A stretch of 44,057 nt of DNA from an uncultured Armatimonadota bacterium (GCA_903904815.1 CAIVDU010000094.1:1-44057); one strand, 5' to 3'; shown: positions 15,090 through 24,176, counted from the first letter of the stretch. The notes: a model not told the origin generated them from the sequence alone. A program made the numbers and translations.

Positions 15090-17264
15090 ATGCAACAACT
15101 ACCGTTGGACCAGATCAGGCTCGAGCGAGGGATCTTCGTCCGCTCGGTCGTCAACGATACCTATGAGCCAGCTTCCGTGGCCTGTATCGAAAGTGCGACG
15201 CGAAAGCTGCTGATCTCGGACGGCTACCCCGTGATGCTCTTGGGAAAGGTCCAGAGTGGGAAGACCAAAACTTTCCTCGGAATAATTTCATACGCGTTTG
15301 ACAACGGGTTCGATATCGCCGTGATCCTTACAAAGGGCACGAGGGCACTTGCGCAACAAACCCTACGCAGGTTGCAAAAGACTTTTGGCGACCTGTGGGA
15401 AGAAGACGAAATTCGAATTTACGACATCATGTCCGTGCCCGCCAATCTGCCAGCCAGGGATCGAAGGCGAAAGCTCCTTTTGGTGGTTAAGAAGGAGGAC
15501 GACAATCTCAATCGGCTTTCAAATTTTCTGTTTGAATCCTATCCCGAACTGGGTCGAAAACGGCTCCTGGTGATTGACGATGAAGCGGACCTAGCAAGTG
15601 TCGGATTTCGCGGATCGCGGGCTCGAGGCGTAAGCATGGCTACGATCTCTTCGATGATCGATGGGCTTAGGAGCAGGTTGGACAGGTCCGCTTTGCTGCA
15701 GGTAACTGCTACTCCATATGCGTTGTATCTTCAGCCGGAAGCGGAATTGGACAACCGGGGCGGCTTTATCGTTCAACCCCTACGGCCGGCTCACACTGAG
15801 ATCGTGCCGATCCATTCCGGCTACATCGGGGGAGACGCCTACTTCGTCAACTCGGAAGTTGCGGGTTCCGTGGAGAGCTTCATGCATGTCGAGGTAGAAG
15901 AGCGCGAATTCGATGCACTGAGGGGCTCCGACGGCCGAAGACTTAAGCTGAGCGACGTGCTTCGCTCGGCGAACTGCGCTAGTTTGAGACAGGCGATTCT
16001 AGATTTTGTCGTTGGCGCTTCCATCCGCCGCTTACAACAACGCTTCCAGCAAACTCGCCGCACTCGCTTCAGCATGGTTGTTCACACGGAGCAGGCCAAA
16101 GAGTCTCATCGTTGGCAAACTGAAGTCGCTAACGCCATTGTTGCTGCCTTTATTCGACTAGCAGAAGCCAATGATCCGCAATGGGATGAGCTTGTCGAAG
16201 ACAGTTATGAGAGGCTGCGTGCGGCCATTGAGTCAGCGAATACCGCGCTACCTACTTTGGACTTCGTTCGCGAGGAGTCGAGGGATTTGGTGGAGGGAGT
16301 GCGAATTCAGCGAGTTAACAGCGATGAGGATGTTTTCGCGATGCTTGGGGAGGACGGACAGCTTCGACTGGAAAGCGTACTCACTGTGTTCATTGGCGGT
16401 CAAATTCTCGACCGCGGAGTCACGATCGAGGGTCTGATCGGATTCTACTACGGCAGAAATCCGCGGTCCTTCCAGCAAGACACGGTGCTTCAACATTCTC
16501 GGATGTACGGCGCGCGCCCTTTAGATGACCTTCCAGTAACAAGGTTCTACACTTCTCATCGGCTGCACGGCGTGATGAAGCGGATCCACGAGTTCGATCA
16601 CGCTTTGCGCGTCGCACTTGAGGCCGGTGGCGATCAGGGCGTGGCCTTCATAATGGAGGAACGGGGCACCATCAGGCCCTGTGCGCCCAACAAGGTGCTG
16701 CTTTCCCAGCTCACAAGCCTCACTCCTACCAAGCGGCTCTTGCCCGTAGGCTTCACTTCCAAGGCGCCATCGCACGTCCGGACACGAATCGCTAGAATCG
16801 ATGAGAAGATTGCAAGTCTTGGGGGTGGAGGCGAGCGACCGAGGCTTGTGGACCTCGATATCGCGGTCGAGACTGTACTGGAGGTCTTGTCGCTCCTGGA
16901 TCTCGCCAATCCGGACTGCATCTTCGATGAACGAGCCTTTCTCGCGGCGATCCGTTACCTCAGCAACGAAAGCGTGGATCCTTCACTTCGCGGCCAGGTG
17001 CTCGTTTTGAGTCGCTCTGGTCGCCACGCCAGAAGAGCGTTCGAAGAGCGATTCAATAACGTCCCTTTTTCAGCCACCGACGTCCAAATTGCATCAGGAT
17101 TCGCGATTAGCGTCCCCTGCATCATGTTGCTGAGACAGGAAGGCGCTGCGGCAGAGGGTTGGAGAGATGCGCCTTTCTGGTGGCCGGTGCTTCAAGCTCC
17201 AACAAACATGCGCCCAGTTGTCTTTAGCGCCGAAGTACTTTCCGATGAGGGTCAGGCGCGATGA
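15090..17264 (+). CDS. Z1-domain ATPase (superfamily II-like)
   Basis: The 724-residue protein has a P-loop GKVQSGKTKT (about residues 52-61), a Walker B DDEADLAS (about 162) and a helicase-like TATPYALYL (about 206). The Z1 signature spans about 433-490: GGQILDRGVTIEG, then QQDTVLQHSRMYGAR. Z1 ATPases are known from restriction-type operons together with MutL/MORC-like ATPases, a Dcm-type cytosine methylase, Vsr, AIPR and DUF4420 nucleases. None of those is present here, and this protein is shorter than the Z1 proteins I know (around 900 residues). It may remodel or move along DNA for a nuclease partner such as the GmrSD-like protein; that is inference. The ATG at 15090 is 14 bp after the wHTH gene and has a weak ribosome binding site. 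Confidence 0.82.
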   Translation: MQQLPLDQIRLERGIFVRSVVNDTYEPASVACIESATRKLLISDGYPVMLLGKVQSGKTKTFLGIISYAFDNGFDIAVILTKGTRALAQQTLRRLQKTFGDLWEEDEIRIYDIMSVPANLPARDRRRKLLLVVKKEDDNLNRLSNFLFESYPELGRKRLLVIDDEADLASVGFRGSRARGVSMATISSMIDGLRSRLDRSALLQVTATPYALYLQPEAELDNRGGFIVQPLRPAHTEIVPIHSGYIGGDAYFVNSEVAGSVESFMHVEVEEREFDALRGSDGRRLKLSDVLRSANCASLRQAILDFVVGASIRRLQQRFQQTRRTRFSMVVHTEQAKESHRWQTEVANAIVAAFIRLAEANDPQWDELVEDSYERLRAAIESANTALPTLDFVREESRDLVEGVRIQRVNSDEDVFAMLGEDGQLRLESVLTVFIGGQILDRGVTIEGLIGFYYGRNPRSFQQDTVLQHSRMYGARPLDDLPVTRFYTSHRLHGVMKRIHEFDHALRVALEAGGDQGVAFIMEERGTIRPCAPNKVLLSQLTSLTPTKRLLPVGFTSKAPSHVRTRIARIDEKIASLGGGGERPRLVDLDIAVETVLEVLSLLDLANPDCIFDERAFLAAIRYLSNESVDPSLRGQVLVLSRSGRHARRAFEERFNNVPFSATDVQIASGFAISVPCIMLLRQEGAAAEGWRDAPFWWPVLQAPTNMRPVVFSAEVLSDEGQAR

Positions 17265-17294
17265 GTCTTAACCCAGACTGGCGGGAGGCCGAGC

Positions 17295-18641
17295 ATGCCG
17301 ATTCCTGATCAACTCCGGCTAATCGCCGAAGACACACTAGCTGGACGAACTCGACGCGCAAAGGTCCGGACGTTGCTCGGATACTACAACCTCAAACGGA
17401 GACGCGAGGGAGGCCTATGGTCAATTCGTCAGGATATGAACGAACTCGGCATCTCAACTGTGCCCGACTTCGAGGCCGCGGGTTTCGATGAACAGGTTAG
17501 ATTCATTCCTCGGGGTGCTGAATCGACCGACCCTGTCGAGGATGGCGATTCTATGGCTCGGTCGTTCGCTCTTGAGACGGTTGGAGCGTCCGGCAACCGG
17601 GTTAGGTATAGGGCGCTTCTACAGACGTTCGACGCTTACGACCGGTTCTTGCATCGCCTGGTTATGGAACGGATGGCGAGCGTCTTCCAGAACGGTCAGA
17701 ATCCTCGTCGCCAAGACAGAGATACATTTCCTTTCTTCGTAACGATTGAGGTCGAGGACGTTAGCTCGGAGACTGTAGAAACCTGGCTCGAGGCCGCTTG
17801 CCTCTTAGGCACCCCTGAACCTGAAGCGGACGCCTATGAACAGGTAACCCTGTTACCCTTAGGTGCAACCTCTGAACCGTCCGAAACCGGACTCCGGCGG
17901 CAAATGCAAGATCTTCACGAAGCCATGAAAGCCGAGCTTTCCCGGCACGTTTCTGATCTGCGGGTCGCAATGGAAGCGAAGGTTGACGAAATCCGCCTGG
18001 AGGCGCTTCGCCAGCTGGCAAAGGAACTCAACGACGAAGAGGCAATGAAGGTCATTCAGGAATTTGACCAAGAGATGCGCCAAAAACTCGCCGAGAGGGA
18101 GGGCGAACTGATGCAAGCTTACAACCAAATCTCCTTGCTCACGGCCCAAATTGAGGACTTCGAAGAGCAGATCGCAGAGGAAGATCGATTTGATCCCTCG
18201 GACGCTTATCCGACCATGACCGCCACGGTTCAGCTCTTTGCGAACATCTGCGCTAACGAACCAGTCGTCGTCGCCGATGCAGCTGTAAAGAGTGCATTGC
18301 GCTCTGCCTCGACCAAAAGACGGGAAGTTTTGAGATTTTTATTGACGCTGCGTGAATACGCTCAACTTCTATATGGCGGCAGTCCGGCCCAGTTACGTCC
18401 TGATGACTGGTTCGCGGGTAGAGGATACGAGTACGCCCAGGGAGACTCTGAGTCGACCCGCAACAAATTCGGAGCGGAACGCGTGATCGAGTTCGAAGGA
18501 ACCTCCATTCAACTCGAGGAGCACGTGACATTAATGGCAAACACGGCAAACTGTGTTTCGGTCTATTGGTGGCGCGATGCCGAGAACAGGAGGCTGGTGA
18601 TTGGTTACGTTGGTCCTCACCTTCGCACGACATCCTGGTAA
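17295..18641 (+). CDS. Coiled-coil protein of the Z1 cassette, unknown function
   Basis: I do not recognise this 448-residue protein as a whole. Residues about 1-190 are a mixed domain rich in Arg and Asp. Residues about 200-295 are strongly charged and predicted to form a long coiled coil (many E, K, Q, L heptads). The C-terminal 110 residues end in a beta-strand pattern, SVYWWRDAENRRLVIGYVG followed by PHL, similar in outline to small toxin-like or sensor folds, but I cannot name it. There is no signal peptide or membrane segment. A strong Shine-Dalgarno (GGGAGG) precedes ATG 17295, and the Z1 gene ends 30 bp upstream, so it is the last gene of the cassette. Possible roles are an oligomeric sensor or structural subunit. 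Confidence 0.65.
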   Translation: MPIPDQLRLIAEDTLAGRTRRAKVRTLLGYYNLKRRREGGLWSIRQDMNELGISTVPDFEAAGFDEQVRFIPRGAESTDPVEDGDSMARSFALETVGASGNRVRYRALLQTFDAYDRFLHRLVMERMASVFQNGQNPRRQDRDTFPFFVTIEVEDVSSETVETWLEAACLLGTPEPEADAYEQVTLLPLGATSEPSETGLRRQMQDLHEAMKAELSRHVSDLRVAMEAKVDEIRLEALRQLAKELNDEEAMKVIQEFDQEMRQKLAEREGELMQAYNQISLLTAQIEDFEEQIAEEDRFDPSDAYPTMTATVQLFANICANEPVVVADAAVKSALRSASTKRREVLRFLLTLREYAQLLYGGSPAQLRPDDWFAGRGYEYAQGDSESTRNKFGAERVIEFEGTSIQLEEHVTLMANTANCVSVYWWRDAENRRLVIGYVGPHLRTTSW

Positions 18642-18749
18642 CCGGAATCCAGCGCATTCCCAATCATCTGGTTCTGACGACCTAACTCTAATAATTGGCC
18701 CAACTTCCGCTATTCCCAAACAGTTGAACGGTTAACGGAAATCGTTTCG

Positions 18750-18755
18750 TATAAT
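18750..18755 (+). promoter_or_regulatory. -10 box TATAAT of the cytochrome gene
   Basis: A perfect TATAAT lies only 5 bp before ATG 18761, so the mRNA would be leaderless or nearly so. A TTGAAC at 18724-18729 could be the -35, but the 20-bp gap is long. An adjacent GTTAACGG is not obviously related to the TTGTAACGG repeats further on. Confidence 0.5.
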
Positions 18756-18760
18756 CGGTC

Positions 18761-21700
18761 ATGCCACCGGTCGTCGGGAAGCGCCGTCAACCTACGAACC
18801 CCGTCACCATCGGGGCTCGGCAGTTTGCCGCCTCACGGTTGGTCTCCGCTGGCGCCATTGCGCTCTTCGCTTACGGAGCTCTCGCGGTGACGCCTCAAGG
18901 AGAAGCCCGAAGAGTTGACGCGGCCAAAGCCGAACTCTTTGAATCGAAGGTTCGCCCAGTGCTGGAAGCCAAATGCACTTCCTGCCACGGACCCAAGCAG
19001 CAGATCGCCGGACTGAGACTCGATCGGCCGATCAAGGCGGATATCGCCCTAAAGCTTGTCGAGGCCGTCTCCTACAAGGGCAGCCTTCAAATGCCCCCCT
19101 CCGGCAAGCTGCCCCCTGACGAATGCGCCGCTCTCACCGCCTGGGGAATGGCGGGCGCCCCGTGGCCGGTTGTCGCAAAATCGGAAAAATCCAAGAGCGC
19201 GTTCTGGGCGTTCGCCAGTCCCAAGCGTCCCAGCCTTCCCCGAGTCGCCAATAAAAGCTGGTCGAACGATCCCATCGATCGGTTCATTCTCGCCGGACTC
19301 GAAGCAAAGGGCTTAAAGCCCGCTCCACCGGCCGACCGGCGAACCCTCATCCGGCGAGCAACCTTCGACCTCACCGGTCTTCCGCCCACTCCCGACGAGA
19401 TCGCGGCGTTCGTCTACGACCGTAAACGGGGCGCCTACGAACGCGTTCTCGATCGGCTCCTCGCCTCGCCTGCCTATGGCGAGCGGTGGGGGCGTCACTG
19501 GCTGGACGTTGCCCGCTATGCGGACTCCAATGGCCTCGACGAGAACCTCGTCTATCCCAATGCTTGGCGCTATCGCGACTACGTGATCAACGCCTTCAAC
19601 GCGGATAAGCCCATCGACCGCTTCTTCCAAGAACAGATCGCCGGCGACCTCCTTCCCGGCGCGGGCGACGACGGCATCATTGCCACCGGCTATCTGTCAC
19701 TCGGGGCAAAGATGTTGGCGGAGGACGACCCCATGAAGCAGGAGTCGGACATCATCGACGAACAGGTCGACACCACCAGCAAGACATTTCTCGCCCTCAC
19801 CGTCGGTTGCGCGCGCTGCCATGACCACAAGTTCGACCCGATTCCCAGCCGCGACTACTACTCCCTTGCCGGGATCTTCAAATCCACTCGGACCATGCTC
19901 AACTTTAAGAACATGGCCGAATGGAATGAGCGCCCGCTCGGGTCACCGGTCGACCAGGCCAAGCTCGCTTCCATCGAAGCCCAGATCAAGGTCATCACCG
20001 ACGAGCAGACTAAAGAGCGAGATGCCGCCAGTGAATCGCTTCTCAAAAAACTGAAACCGCAGCTACCCATCTACGAGAAGGCTGGCCGTACCCTCGTTGC
20101 ACTAGAAGAGCACACGCCATTGCTCCAACCCGCGATTGCCGCCCCCGACGGATCTCCTCCCTCCGAGGCCGTCGTTCACGAGGCCGAAGACTTCACGGTT
20201 GGGAACGTCTCGATCGATCGAGACGGTTTTGGCAAAGGAATTGGCGTTCTCGTCAATAAAGGCGAACTCCCTAACCGAACCGAATACGACGTCACCGTCC
20301 CTTCCGCTGGCCCTTACCAACTGGATCTCCGTTATGCCACCGGCGACGCTCGGCCGATCCGGGTCTTTGCGAACGGCGATCTGGTGCTTTCGAACGCGGC
20401 GGGCAATGTCACCGGCGGCTTCTATCCGAAAGATCAGAAGTGGTTCTCCGAAGGCGTTTTCAACCTGCAAGCCGGTCTCAACCGGATCAAATTCGAGCGC
20501 GATAGCTACTTCCCGCACATCGACAAGTTTCTGCTCATCTCCCGTCCCGGTCTCTCTCCTACCGAGAACCTGACAACCGTCGCCAAGGCCGACGGACTCT
20601 TCCCTGAGATCCTTCGCGACGTCGCCGACCGCATCAAGAACGGGATCGATATCCACATCGAACTCCCCGACAATCCCGACGGACTCTTCCCCGCCGAAAT
20701 TGGACAGCACCTGAAGCAGCTGACGGATCAAAAGATGGAGTTGGAGAAATCCAAACCCAAGTTGCCACGGACGATGGCCGTCGAAGAAGGCAAACCGACC
20801 AACCTTCACGTCTACCTTCGCGGCAATTATCTGACGCTGGGTGAACTGGCCCCGCGTCGTTTCCCAAGCGCTGTCTCCGATAGCAGTCTGCCGCCGATTC
20901 CCGAAAATCACAGCGGTCGCTTAGAGCTTGCCCACTGGCTCACCGACCCCCAGAATCCGCTCACTGCACGTGTCTTTGTCAACCGCGTGTGGCGTTGGCG
21001 GTTTGGGCGTGGCATCGTAGGCTCCGTCGATAACTTCGGAACCCTCGGAGATCGGCCCACCCACCCAGAACTTCTCGACTATCTCGCCACCACCTTCGTG
21101 AACGACGATCACTGGAGTCTCAAGAAGTTTCAAAAACGGCTGATGCTCACCCGCACCTATCAGATGGGCGACGAGTTCAGTGAAAAGGCCGCGACAGTGG
21201 ATCCCGATAACCGCTTGCTATGGCGTTTCCCGCGCCAGCGGCTAGAGGCGGAGGCCATCCGAGACAGCATCCTTTTCGTTTCGGGAACCCTCGACCGAAA
21301 AATGGGCGGCACCACCTTGAGCCTCGCCCCTCGCTCATACGTTACCGGCACCGCAAACGACGACCGCGTGAAGTACGACGTGCTCCGCCGCGCCGTGTAT
21401 CTTCCCGTTATCCGGTCCGCCGTTTACGACGTCTATACCGCGTTCGACTTTGGTGATCCCACCGTCATGAACGGTGACCGAAGCAGCACCACCGTGGCGC
21501 CACAGGCGCTGTTCATGCTGAATAGCTCGCTGGTACTCAATGCCACCAAAGCCCTGGCGGCCGATCTTCTGGCGAAACCCAACGTCACCGATACCGAGCG
21601 AATTCAGTCGCTCTACCTCGCCTCCTATGGGCGGCACGCGACCGCTTCCGAAGTGACGCGGATCTTAGGTTTCTTAGACCGCTTCAAGCTGTTGTACGCT

Positions 21701-21784
21701 AACGCCAAGGATCCGAAATTGAGTTCCTGGCAGAGCGTGTGCAAAGCCGTGATTGCCGCAAACGAGTTCATCTATGTCGAATAA
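18761..21784 (+). CDS. Planctomycete-type cytochrome c protein (PSCyt1-DUF1549-DUF1553) with a CBM-like insert
   Basis: The 1007-residue exported protein has an N-terminal hydrophobic segment (about residues 26-46) that acts as signal or anchor. PSCyt1 follows with a heme site CTSCHG (about 73). DUF1549 (about 165-375) carries a second CxxCH (CARCHDH, about 348). DUF1553 occupies the C-terminal third (about 720-1000). Between them, residues about 471-596 look like a CBM6/35-type carbohydrate-binding module (VVHEAEDF, then GPYQLDLRYAT, then LNRIKFER). In planctomycete-like bacteria such proteins pair with DUF1501 proteins and are thought to work on polysaccharides or in oxidation at the cell surface; the reaction is not known. 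It overlaps the DUF1501 gene by 11 bp, so the two form an operon. Confidence 0.9.
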   Translation: MPPVVGKRRQPTNPVTIGARQFAASRLVSAGAIALFAYGALAVTPQGEARRVDAAKAELFESKVRPVLEAKCTSCHGPKQQIAGLRLDRPIKADIALKLVEAVSYKGSLQMPPSGKLPPDECAALTAWGMAGAPWPVVAKSEKSKSAFWAFASPKRPSLPRVANKSWSNDPIDRFILAGLEAKGLKPAPPADRRTLIRRATFDLTGLPPTPDEIAAFVYDRKRGAYERVLDRLLASPAYGERWGRHWLDVARYADSNGLDENLVYPNAWRYRDYVINAFNADKPIDRFFQEQIAGDLLPGAGDDGIIATGYLSLGAKMLAEDDPMKQESDIIDEQVDTTSKTFLALTVGCARCHDHKFDPIPSRDYYSLAGIFKSTRTMLNFKNMAEWNERPLGSPVDQAKLASIEAQIKVITDEQTKERDAASESLLKKLKPQLPIYEKAGRTLVALEEHTPLLQPAIAAPDGSPPSEAVVHEAEDFTVGNVSIDRDGFGKGIGVLVNKGELPNRTEYDVTVPSAGPYQLDLRYATGDARPIRVFANGDLVLSNAAGNVTGGFYPKDQKWFSEGVFNLQAGLNRIKFERDSYFPHIDKFLLISRPGLSPTENLTTVAKADGLFPEILRDVADRIKNGIDIHIELPDNPDGLFPAEIGQHLKQLTDQKMELEKSKPKLPRTMAVEEGKPTNLHVYLRGNYLTLGELAPRRFPSAVSDSSLPPIPENHSGRLELAHWLTDPQNPLTARVFVNRVWRWRFGRGIVGSVDNFGTLGDRPTHPELLDYLATTFVNDDHWSLKKFQKRLMLTRTYQMGDEFSEKAATVDPDNRLLWRFPRQRLEAEAIRDSILFVSGTLDRKMGGTTLSLAPRSYVTGTANDDRVKYDVLRRAVYLPVIRSAVYDVYTAFDFGDPTVMNGDRSSTTVAPQALFMLNSSLVLNATKALAADLLAKPNVTDTERIQSLYLASYGRHATASEVTRILGFLDRFKLLYANAKDPKLSSWQSVCKAVIAANEFIYVE

Positions 21785-23174
21785 GCCCCTGATTTCTCGC
21801 CGAGAGTTGCTCAAAGACAGTGCTTTGGGCTTTGGCAACCTCGCGTTCCTCAGCCTCCTCGCTGAGCAGGCGGCAGCAGATCCTCGTAACCCGCTCTCAC
21901 CCAAGCGCCCGATGTTCCCCGCGAGAGCAAAGCGGGTCATCTTCGTGTTTCTCCACGGCGGACCAAGTCAAGTCGACACGTTCGACCCTAAGCCATTGCT
22001 GACTCGAGACCACGGGAAGCCCTTCAACGGCGTGATGCCGCGCATTGTCAGCAGCGCGACCGGCAACCTGCTCAAGAGCCCGTGGGAGTTTAAGCATTAC
22101 GGCCAGAGCGGCATCGAGGTCAGCGATCTCTTTCCTCATCTCGGGGCCTGCGTAGACGACCTCTGCTTTATTCACTCGATGAATGGATCGAATTCGCGCC
22201 ATGGAGGCGCTCTGCTCGAGTTGCATACTGGCAGCGACACGTTCGTCCGGCCCTCCATGGGCTCGTGGGTCACTTACGGCCTCGGCACCGAGAACCAGAA
22301 CCTCCCTGGCTTTCTCACGATCTGCCCCACACTCACCCACGGCGGCGTGAACAACTGGAGTTCCGCTTTCCTCCCCGCCTACACCCAGGGCACCCCCATC
22401 GGCAACGCCAGCGTCGACGCAGAGCGAGCCAAGATCCCGTTCATTCAGAACGCGGAAACGCCTCCCGATGCCCAGAAGCTTGAGATCGAGCTACTCCGGA
22501 CCTTGAGCCAAGATCAACTCCATCATCTGGGGCCGGATCCCGCGCTGGAAGGCCGCATCAGCTCCTATGAACTCGCCTTCCGCATGCAACTTGCCGCCCC
22601 CGAGTTGCAGGAAATCACCGGGGAAACCGATCTGACGAAGAAGCTCTACGGCCTCGACAACCCGAAGACGCGCAACTTTGGCCACCAGTGCTTGCTTGCG
22701 CGCCGGTTTTCCGAGAAGGGCGTGCGCTTCGTCCAGATCACCCACAGCTACAAGTGGGACCAGCACAGCGATCTTCGCCGTGACCACGCGAGCAACGCGG
22801 CCGAGGTCGACCTGCCGATTGCTGGGCTCCTAAAGGACCTGAAGTCGCGCGGATTACTGAAGGACACCTTAGTCGTCATCAGCGGCGAGTTCGGGCGCAC
22901 CCCGGTGGCCCAAGGCGACGACGGCCGAGACCACAACCCCCACGGCTTCACCACCATTCTCGCCGGAGGCGGCGTCAAGGCCGGATTCCGCTACGGCGCG
23001 ACCGACGATTATGGGTTCTACGCCGTTGAAGACAAGTGCCACGTCCACGACCTCCACGCCACCATGCTCTACCTCATGGGCATCGACCACACGAAGCTCA
23101 CCTATTTCCACGGTGGCCGCAACTACCGTCTGACCGATGTCCATGGTCAAGTGGCAAAGGCCATTCTTGCATAA
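21774..23174 (+). CDS. DUF1501 family exported protein (sulfatase-like fold)
   Basis: This 466-residue protein has an N-terminal twin-arginine signal (SRRELLKDSALGFG), so it is probably exported folded by Tat. The mature part starts with VIFVFLHGGPSQVDTFDPK, the typical DUF1501 opening, and ends with DLHATMLYLMGIDH, also diagnostic. DUF1501 belongs to the alkaline phosphatase/sulfatase superfamily, but it lacks the sulfatase formylglycine motif and its substrate is unknown. The ATG at 21774 overlaps the end of the cytochrome gene. A TTG at 21753 would add seven residues before the Tat signal and is less likely. Confidence 0.9.
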   Translation: MSNKPLISRRELLKDSALGFGNLAFLSLLAEQAAADPRNPLSPKRPMFPARAKRVIFVFLHGGPSQVDTFDPKPLLTRDHGKPFNGVMPRIVSSATGNLLKSPWEFKHYGQSGIEVSDLFPHLGACVDDLCFIHSMNGSNSRHGGALLELHTGSDTFVRPSMGSWVTYGLGTENQNLPGFLTICPTLTHGGVNNWSSAFLPAYTQGTPIGNASVDAERAKIPFIQNAETPPDAQKLEIELLRTLSQDQLHHLGPDPALEGRISSYELAFRMQLAAPELQEITGETDLTKKLYGLDNPKTRNFGHQCLLARRFSEKGVRFVQITHSYKWDQHSDLRRDHASNAAEVDLPIAGLLKDLKSRGLLKDTLVVISGEFGRTPVAQGDDGRDHNPHGFTTILAGGGVKAGFRYGATDDYGFYAVEDKCHVHDLHATMLYLMGIDHTKLTYFHGGRNYRLTDVHGQVAKAILA

Positions 23175-23218
23175 CGCCTCGAGCCCCAACACTTCCACTT
23201 TCTAGCGCAAATTGAAAT

Positions 23219-23644
23219 CTAGGTGAGCGGATTTGGTCCTGTAAACACTCTTTTTCGCGAATTGGCACTGATTCCCGAAACGGGTCGCCCTCGACCTATG
23301 CGCGCGGGCTTTGGCGCTTCTCCGCTCATCTTTGGTACCAACTTCACGCCCAGCGCACGAGCGTACGCGAGGATGCGAGCGAACGCAACGCCGTCTGGAT
23401 CGTTCTCAAGTTTTGCCACCGCAGAACGGGCGACTCCCATCCGATTGGCTACCTCGGCTTGCGAAAGGCCCAACCGAATTCGCTCGTCGATCAGAGTGCT
23501 CAAAAGCGCAAGGGGTGCCCAAATATCCGCGAATCCTGGGTCATTTTCGAGACTGTCCTGGATGAGCAAACCAAGCCCGTCCTCACTTTTTTGGGCTGAG
23601 GTTGAAGGGAAATCTGTCTTCGATAGTTCATTGCGTTCGTTCAT
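23219..23644 (-). CDS. XRE-family antitoxin (HigA-like)
   Basis: The 141-residue protein has a helix-turn-helix in residues about 55-95 (LSQAEVANRMGVARSAVAKLE), typical of XRE/HigA antitoxins that repress their own operon. N- and C-terminal tails are charged and probably disordered. The gene overlaps the upstream toxin gene by 17 bp. The toxin-first order matches HigBA modules. Confidence 0.82.
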   Translation of the reverse strand: MNERNELSKTDFPSTSAQKSEDGLGLLIQDSLENDPGFADIWAPLALLSTLIDERIRLGLSQAEVANRMGVARSAVAKLENDPDGVAFARILAYARALGVKLVPKMSGEAPKPARIGRGRPVSGISANSRKRVFTGPNPLT

Positions 23645-23996
23645 TACGAGTTTTTCCTTTGCGTTTTTCGAGATAGTGCCCTCTTCTCTCTCGAGCGGTG
23701 CGAATGAGGTTCGGTGGCGCTTCGTCAGATTCCTTCTTGTAGGCTAAGAGCAGCACCAGACTTGTTCGATCCCGTTCATCGTAAGTAAAGAATAGGCTCC
23801 GACCCGACCTACCCTTCTTCTTAAGCATGAATAGGTCGTCTCCATAGTCCTTCACTGTGAAACCCGCATCATCTCCCTGAGCAAATCGTTGCATTGCGAA
23901 GAAGAGCAACCCTCGATCTGGCTGGGGGATCGTTCTCATTTCAGCGACCAGAATGTCGTCGTCAAAATTGACCCACTGTCCCCGTGGCCGCTGCAT
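23628..23996 (-). CDS. RelE/HigB-like toxin (Gp49 family)
   Basis: The 122-residue basic protein ends in the Gp49 signature: a beta-strand with VLLLAYKKES followed by the helix ARERRGHYLEKRK. Relatives are ribosome-dependent mRNA endonucleases that are kept inactive by the adjacent antitoxin. The ATG at 23996 is preceded in frame by a GTG at 23999, and either could be used. It starts the two-gene module. Confidence 0.78.
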   Translation of the reverse strand: MQRPRGQWVNFDDDILVAEMRTIPQPDRGLLFFAMQRFAQGDDAGFTVKDYGDDLFMLKKKGRSGRSLFFTYDERDRTSLVLLLAYKKESDEAPPNLIRTARERRGHYLEKRKGKTRNERTQ

Positions 23997-24176
23997 CACG
24001 TTTTATTGTCCCCTATTTAGATCGAAAATACAAGCGGAATGTCAACCTAAGAGGACTTGGCCGATTCCCCAACCTAAACTAGTCCTTCCGACATACGACC
24101 GAAGCAAAAGCAAGTAATTCTCCCCCACCCACCTAGAACCAAGAACTCTATCGAGTCGTTCTCCGTTCTACTGAAC

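Noticed and set aside
17261-17308. 15-codon frame overlapping the Z1 stop (ATGA) before the coiled-coil gene
   Set aside because: It overlaps the start of the next gene in another frame, and that gene has its own strong Shine-Dalgarno. It is too short to support, though it might aid coupling.
20102-20911. 269-codon antisense frame inside the DUF1549/DUF1553 gene
   Set aside because: It is the reverse-strand shadow of a well-supported gene with recognisable domains. No family matches the frame.
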